Under the pieces are notes generated by a model. The model had not been told where the DNA came from and did not search any database. It worked only from the letters and a program-made list of their open reading frames with translations. 64,000 bases of DNA from Chitinophaga niabensis (GTDB lineage Bacteria > Bacteroidota > Bacteroidia > Chitinophagales > Chitinophagaceae): positions 372,001 through 436,000 of the forward strand of contig JAFIGY010000002.1 of the NCBI GenBank assembly GCA_017849435.1, written 5' to 3'. This document shows, piece after piece, positions 60,170 through 64,000 of this stretch (the stretch's first letter is position 1; every line of letters begins with the position of its first letter). A program made the position numbers and the translations under genes.

Positions 60170-61903
60170 TCAGAGGTTTTGTTTTTTCAATTCATCAACA
60201 ATGTATTCAGATGCCCGGAGTGACAAGGCAAGGATGGTCCAGGTGGGATTCTTGTCCGCCTGCGATACAAACGGTCCGCCATCCACCACAAACACATTCT
60301 TTGCATCATGTGCCTGGTTGAACTTATTCACTACAGAACGTTTGGCATCATCGCCCATGCGGGTGGTACCTACTTCGTGAATGATACGACCGGGATTTTC
60401 GAGGCCGTACATCCTGTCCACCCCCGGCTTTTCTCCCAAAGGAATGCCGCCCATTTCATGAATGATCTGCTCGAAGGTTTCCTGCATATGCCGTGCCTGC
60501 CTGATCTCATGATCGCTCCAGGTATAGTTGAAACGTAGAACAGGAATGCCGAATTTGTCCACCACATTCGGGTCGATCTCGCAATAGTTGTCTTCCCGTG
60601 CAATGGCTTCACCACGACCGGCAAACCCAACGGTAGCACCATAGAAACGGCGATAATCATCCTTCAGCGAAGCGCCGTATCCGCCCGGTGTTTTACCGGC
60701 CCTTGCAGGATCTTTTCCCTGCAGGCCTTCTATCCCGAAACCGAATCCGTAGGAAGGCATGTGCAAACCGCCGCCTAATTCAATGTGATAACCGCGGGGG
60801 AAATCGAGCTTCTTGTTATCGAGCCACCAGGGAATGTATACGTGCATACCACCCACGCCATCTTCATTGTATCGTTTACGGTCCATCAAATGAGGAATGA
60901 ATGCTCCGCGTGATGCACCGGTGGAATCGTGCAGGTATTTCCCTATCAGCCCGCTGGAGTTGGCGAGGCCATTCTTGTGCACGGATGATTTGGAATTGAG
61001 AAGCAACCGCGCGGATTCGCAGGCGCTGGCCGCGAGCACGATCACACGGGCTTTTACCTGGTATTCCTGAAGATCGTTCTTGTTGATGTAAGAAACGCCG
61101 GTTGCCTTTCCATTCCCATCCGTGAGGATCTCCCGTGCCATGGCATCGGTATAGAGATCTACGTTCCCGCTTTTCATGGCGGGTTTAACAAGACAGGTGG
61201 AGGAGGAGAAGTCGCCATACACACTACATCCGCGATTGCACTGGCTGCAGAAGAAGCAGGGTTGCCGGTCCTTGTTCACTGGTCGGGTAAGGATGGAAAG
61301 CCTGGATGGGATCACGGGGATACCAAGTTTGGCGCCCGCCTGCTTCACCAATAGCTCATGCAGTCGTGGTTTGGGAGGGGGGAGAAAATAACCGTCCGGG
61401 TCATTGGGTAACCCTTCATTCGTTCCGAATACCCCAATCATCTTGTCTACCCGGTCATAGAAAGGTTTCACATCGTCGTAACTGATCGGCCAGTCGTCCC
61501 CGAGCCCGTCGTGGCTCTTGTGTTTGAAGTCCCTCGGCCCAAAGCGCAATGAAATACGGCCCCAGTGATTCGTCCTTCCGCCGAGCATACGCGAACGGAA
61601 CCAGTCGAACTGCGTACCGCTTTTTTTCGTATAGGGCTCTCCGTTAATTTCCCAGCCGCCGTAAGCCGCGTCAAAATCACCGAAGGGCCGTGTGGTGCTT
61701 GCACCGCGACGGGGTGATTCATAGGGCCATTTCAGCTGGGTTTGCTGTGCAGGATCGGCCGGGTCGTATTTGGGCCCCGCTTCCAGGAGCGCCACCTTCA
61801 AACCTGCTTCTGCCAGCACTTTGGCTGCCATTCCGCCGCCGGCGCCGGAACCGATGATGCATACATCGTAAGCCTTTGCCTGTTTTTTGATCTCAAATGC
61901 CAT
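60170..61903 (-). CDS. GMC family FAD-dependent oxidoreductase with Fe-S motif
   Basis: 577 residues. The FAD motif GSGAGGGMAAKVL is near residue 18, with RMLGGRTNHWG further on. The catalytic His lies in HEVGTTRMGDD, and the later NPTWTILALSLR is the partner region. C216, C222 and C226 (in PCFFCSQCNRGC) have the spacing of the [3Fe-4S] ligands in bacterial FAD glucose dehydrogenase. It has no signal peptide, unlike its partner, so it is probably exported with it. No cytochrome subunit is encoded here, and the substrate is unknown. Confidence 0.92.
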   Translation of the reverse strand: MAFEIKKQAKAYDVCIIGSGAGGGMAAKVLAEAGLKVALLEAGPKYDPADPAQQTQLKWPYESPRRGASTTRPFGDFDAAYGGWEINGEPYTKKSGTQFDWFRSRMLGGRTNHWGRISLRFGPRDFKHKSHDGLGDDWPISYDDVKPFYDRVDKMIGVFGTNEGLPNDPDGYFLPPPKPRLHELLVKQAGAKLGIPVIPSRLSILTRPVNKDRQPCFFCSQCNRGCSVYGDFSSSTCLVKPAMKSGNVDLYTDAMAREILTDGNGKATGVSYINKNDLQEYQVKARVIVLAASACESARLLLNSKSSVHKNGLANSSGLIGKYLHDSTGASRGAFIPHLMDRKRYNEDGVGGMHVYIPWWLDNKKLDFPRGYHIELGGGLHMPSYGFGFGIEGLQGKDPARAGKTPGGYGASLKDDYRRFYGATVGFAGRGEAIAREDNYCEIDPNVVDKFGIPVLRFNYTWSDHEIRQARHMQETFEQIIHEMGGIPLGEKPGVDRMYGLENPGRIIHEVGTTRMGDDAKRSVVNKFNQAHDAKNVFVVDGGPFVSQADKNPTWTILALSLRASEYIVDELKKQNL

Positions 61904-61985
61904 TGAAACGTGGATTTAAAATGAAAAGATTTGACCAGTAAGATTTTAAATCTATAAAAAAATGCGGAAAGTGGAAGCTGTTTTT

Positions 61986-61993
61986 TACTTTCG
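61986..61993 (+). promoter_or_regulatory. -7-like box of the FGGY kinase gene
   Basis: TACTTTCG, one mismatch, 11 bases before the ATG at 62005. It supports this start over a GTG at 61996. Confidence 0.45.
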
Positions 61994-62004
61994 GCGTGTA
62001 TTCT

Positions 62005-63486
62005 ATGACAACGCAAGTACCTTATATCCTGGGGGTAGACATTGGCACCGGCAGTACCAAAGCAGTAGCGGTGACTGTGGCGGGACAAACCCCCGCCTCC
62101 TCCCGGCAGCCTTACCCCACCCTGCACCCGCAATCCGGCTACAGTGTACAGGATCCTGAAACGATCATGGAAGCTATTATCAGCAGTATCCGCAGAACCG
62201 TTACACAAATGGGTTCCGCACCTGCTGCGATCGCGCTGAGCAGCGCCATGCATGGTCTTCTGGCCGCGGATGCGGAGGGGAGGCCTTTAACACCCCTGAT
62301 CACCTGGGCGGATAACCGCAGCGAATCCTTTGCAGCGGCGCTGAAGGGGTCTGCTTTGGGAACGGAGATCTACCAGGCCACCGGAACGCCCATCCATCCC
62401 ATGTCTCCTTTTTGCAAGATACAGTGGCTCCAGGAGCATCAGCCTGATGTGTTTCAGGAGGCGGCCTGCTTCATCGGCATTAAAGAGCTGTTCCTTTTCC
62501 GCTGTTTTCATGAATTCATTATCGATCATTCTCTGGCATCGGCAACAGGACTTTTTGATATCCGCCGGCTTGATTGGCATCCTGCGGCCTGTAAAGCCGC
62601 CGGTATTACGGAAGAGCGGCTGCCGGTACCGGTAGAGGCCACACGACTCCTCATCGGCATGGACCCCGCTATGGCCAAGGCCCTTGGCGTGCCGGAAAGC
62701 ACGCTTATCATGGCCGGCAGCAGCGATGGATGCATGGCGCAACTTGGCAGCGGTGCCGTGCAACCCGGACAGGCAGCATTAACCATTGGTACCAGCGGTG
62801 CTATCCGGATGATGACGGCGAAGCCGGCCGAAGATGCAAAAGAAAGATTGTTCTCTTACGCGCTCACGCCGCAGCATTATGTTTGCGGCGGGGCTGTGAA
62901 TAATGGCGGCGGTGCGTTGCAATGGTTTTCGCAGGCTTTCCTGCCCTGGTCCGACTACAACAACTTCCTGAAAACCGCTTTCGCTGCGCCTCCCGGCTCG
63001 GATGGATTATTATGTCTTCCCTATCTGCTGGGAGAACGCGCGCCCGTTTGGGATAGCCGTGCCCGTGGTGCTTTCGTGGGCATGCAACAGCAGCATGGCT
63101 CTGCGCATTTTCAGCGGGCGCTGGTGGAAGGGATATGCTTCGGATTGTACAGCGTGGCGGAAGCACTGGAGGCGGCAGTAACACCCATTCAGGAAGTGAC
63201 CGTTAGCGGAGGATTTACCGCATCTCCGCTCTGGATACAGTTGCTGGCAGACATCTTCCAGAAACCGATGCTGCTGCACCAGGAAGAGGATGCCTCCGCC
63301 CTCGGCGCCGCATTGCTCGGCTGGCAGGCCCTCGGCCAGATGGACGCCTGGCAGTTCAATTCCACCACCGCGGCCAGGGTTTTTGAGCCAGACAATACAT
63401 ACCATGCCGTTTACCGGAAGAACTACAAAGCATATTCCCTCCTGTATGACAAACTCAGCGAAGTGACAGAGATATTGCGGGGTTAG
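62005..63486 (+). CDS. FGGY family sugar kinase, gluconokinase-like
   Basis: 493 residues from the ATG at 62005. The FGGY fold is full: ATP phosphate-1 motif GVDIGTGSTKAVAV, substrate DNRSESFAA, LTIGTSGAIRMM (phosphate-2) and TVSGGFTASPLWIQLLADIF (adenosine). The sequence is nearest to bacterial gluconokinase (GntK, FGGY type), but xylulokinase-like activity is not excluded. It is divergent from the GMC oxidoreductase, suggesting a common pathway such as gluconate formation or use. Confidence 0.88.
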   Translation: MTTQVPYILGVDIGTGSTKAVAVTVAGQTPASSRQPYPTLHPQSGYSVQDPETIMEAIISSIRRTVTQMGSAPAAIALSSAMHGLLAADAEGRPLTPLITWADNRSESFAAALKGSALGTEIYQATGTPIHPMSPFCKIQWLQEHQPDVFQEAACFIGIKELFLFRCFHEFIIDHSLASATGLFDIRRLDWHPAACKAAGITEERLPVPVEATRLLIGMDPAMAKALGVPESTLIMAGSSDGCMAQLGSGAVQPGQAALTIGTSGAIRMMTAKPAEDAKERLFSYALTPQHYVCGGAVNNGGGALQWFSQAFLPWSDYNNFLKTAFAAPPGSDGLLCLPYLLGERAPVWDSRARGAFVGMQQQHGSAHFQRALVEGICFGLYSVAEALEAAVTPIQEVTVSGGFTASPLWIQLLADIFQKPMLLHQEEDASALGAALLGWQALGQMDAWQFNSTTAARVFEPDNTYHAVYRKNYKAYSLLYDKLSEVTEILRG

Positions 63487-64000
63487 GCGCCTCTTTCGAA
63501 CATTCTTTCCAGGTCGTTCATCTTGAACGAAATAAATGTGAAACGCCCGCCCGGAGAAACGTTCGGGGTAACGCAGGCGAAAAGCTCATCAATGATGTTT
63601 TGCATTTCCCTTGTTCCCAGCGCTTTGCCGGCGGGGATGGCGTTGTTGCGCGCCATGGAACGTATCAGTTGTTCGCGGCGGTTGAGCTTCAATTCCTGGC
63701 TGAAATGCTTGAACTGCTCCAGGAGCCCTTCAATGCTGGCCTGCTCGTTCCCGGATTGAATATCCGCAGGCGTACCCCTCACCACGAATGTGGATTGTCC
63801 GAACGGCTCCAGGTCGTATCCCAGTGCCTGCAGGTCCGGCAGCATTTCCGTGATCAGCACGGCATCCGCGGGCAATAGCTCCAGCGTTTGCGGGAAGAGG
63901 CTTTGCTGGGTGGCGATGGGTTTTTCGGAAAGGGCTTTCTGGTAACGCTCATAAAGGATGCGCTCATGCGCGGCCCGCTGATCGATCAGGATAAAGCCTG
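63483..64000 (-). CDS. mutL: DNA mismatch repair protein MutL, C-terminal part (runs off the window)
   Basis: The frame is open to the window edge, so the N-terminal part is missing here. It begins GFILIDQRAAHERILYER, the DQHA(x)2E(x)4E endonuclease-type motif with Arg in place of His. The C-terminal zinc motifs are changed: CPHGRP becomes SPGGRF and ACR becomes MAR, so the full endonuclease site is doubtful. The dimerisation region is otherwise typical. The stop overlaps that of the kinase gene. Confidence 0.9.
   Translation of the reverse strand, partial: GFILIDQRAAHERILYERYQKALSEKPIATQQSLFPQTLELLPADAVLITEMLPDLQALGYDLEPFGQSTFVVRGTPADIQSGNEQASIEGLLEQFKHFSQELKLNRREQLIRSMARNNAIPAGKALGTREMQNIIDELFACVTPNVSPGGRFTFISFKMNDLERMFERGA

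Noticed and set aside
1-64000. tRNA, rRNA, CRISPR arrays, IS elements, prophage genes
   Set aside because: No cloverleaf, repeat-spacer array, transposase or terminal repeat pattern was seen by eye on either strand; a tRNAscan or repeat search would be decisive.

Overview
The window looks like chromosomal DNA of a Bacteroidota bacterium, most likely a soil- or plant-associated Chitinophagaceae (Chitinophaga-like). Reasons: many genes have a TAnnTTTG -7 box instead of a sigma70 -10, Shine-Dalgarno sites are scarce, and the gene families are typical of the phylum (DUF2480, DUF6259, DUF3500, S46 dipeptidyl peptidase, GMC oxidoreductase with a gluconate-dehydrogenase-subunit-3 partner, PNGase F-like protein). 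The genus is inference. I see no rRNA, tRNA, CRISPR, insertion sequence or prophage genes, and no SusC/SusD pair.

Layout. 1-604: a gene-free stretch with clustered DnaA-box-like sites, a candidate replication origin. 0.6-12.4 kb: housekeeping and envelope genes (SurA/PpiD-like chaperone, CorA, a one-heme MauG/peroxidase relative, a two-gene membrane protein/XRE regulator unit with a visible operator, RlpA, lipase, YpfJ protease). 12.4-20.5 kb: an accessory block with a tiny membrane ORF, a Tat-exported GH2 enzyme coupled to a DUF6259 protein, a hybrid histidine kinase and a class I terpene synthase. 20.7-26.7 kb: gltBD glutamate synthase. 27-37 kb: a GHL10 glycosidase, DUF3500, MgsA, Nfu, a PNGase F-like/PnuC/ribosylnicotinamide-kinase operon, MtgA, a Sua5-family protein and a C1 peptidase. 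37-42 kb: DNA polymerase I, an ArsC-like protein, a GT-B glycosyltransferase and a 41-residue lipoprotein. 42-51.9 kb: an operon of an arginase-fold protein lacking half of its metal site, YitT and an esterase; then secreted sugar-related proteins (TIM-barrel isomerase, SUMF1 protein, Gfo/Idh/MocA oxidoreductase), DacB/PBP4 and an HExxH membrane protease with a zinc-ribbon/TPR partner. 51.9-64 kb: S46 dipeptidyl peptidase, small lipoproteins, a second Gfo/Idh/MocA protein, a POT peptide transporter, a GMC oxidoreductase pair divergent from an FGGY (gluconokinase-like) kinase, and the C-terminal part of MutL.

How the genes fit together: secreted sugar chemistry recurs (five Tat-type signals, all on carbohydrate or oxidoreductase proteins) and so does peptide scavenging (S46 peptidase plus POT transporter). 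Convergent pairs end in two ways: stop codons that overlap by 4-7 nt, or a shared bidirectional hairpin. Several -7 boxes lie only 4-5 nt before the start codon, implying leaderless mRNAs. The observations most worth following are the candidate oriC, the arginase-like protein that keeps the Mn-A ligands but loses those unique to Mn-B, the peroxidase with one heme site deleted, the small genes with their own signals, and the autoregulated membrane/XRE unit.
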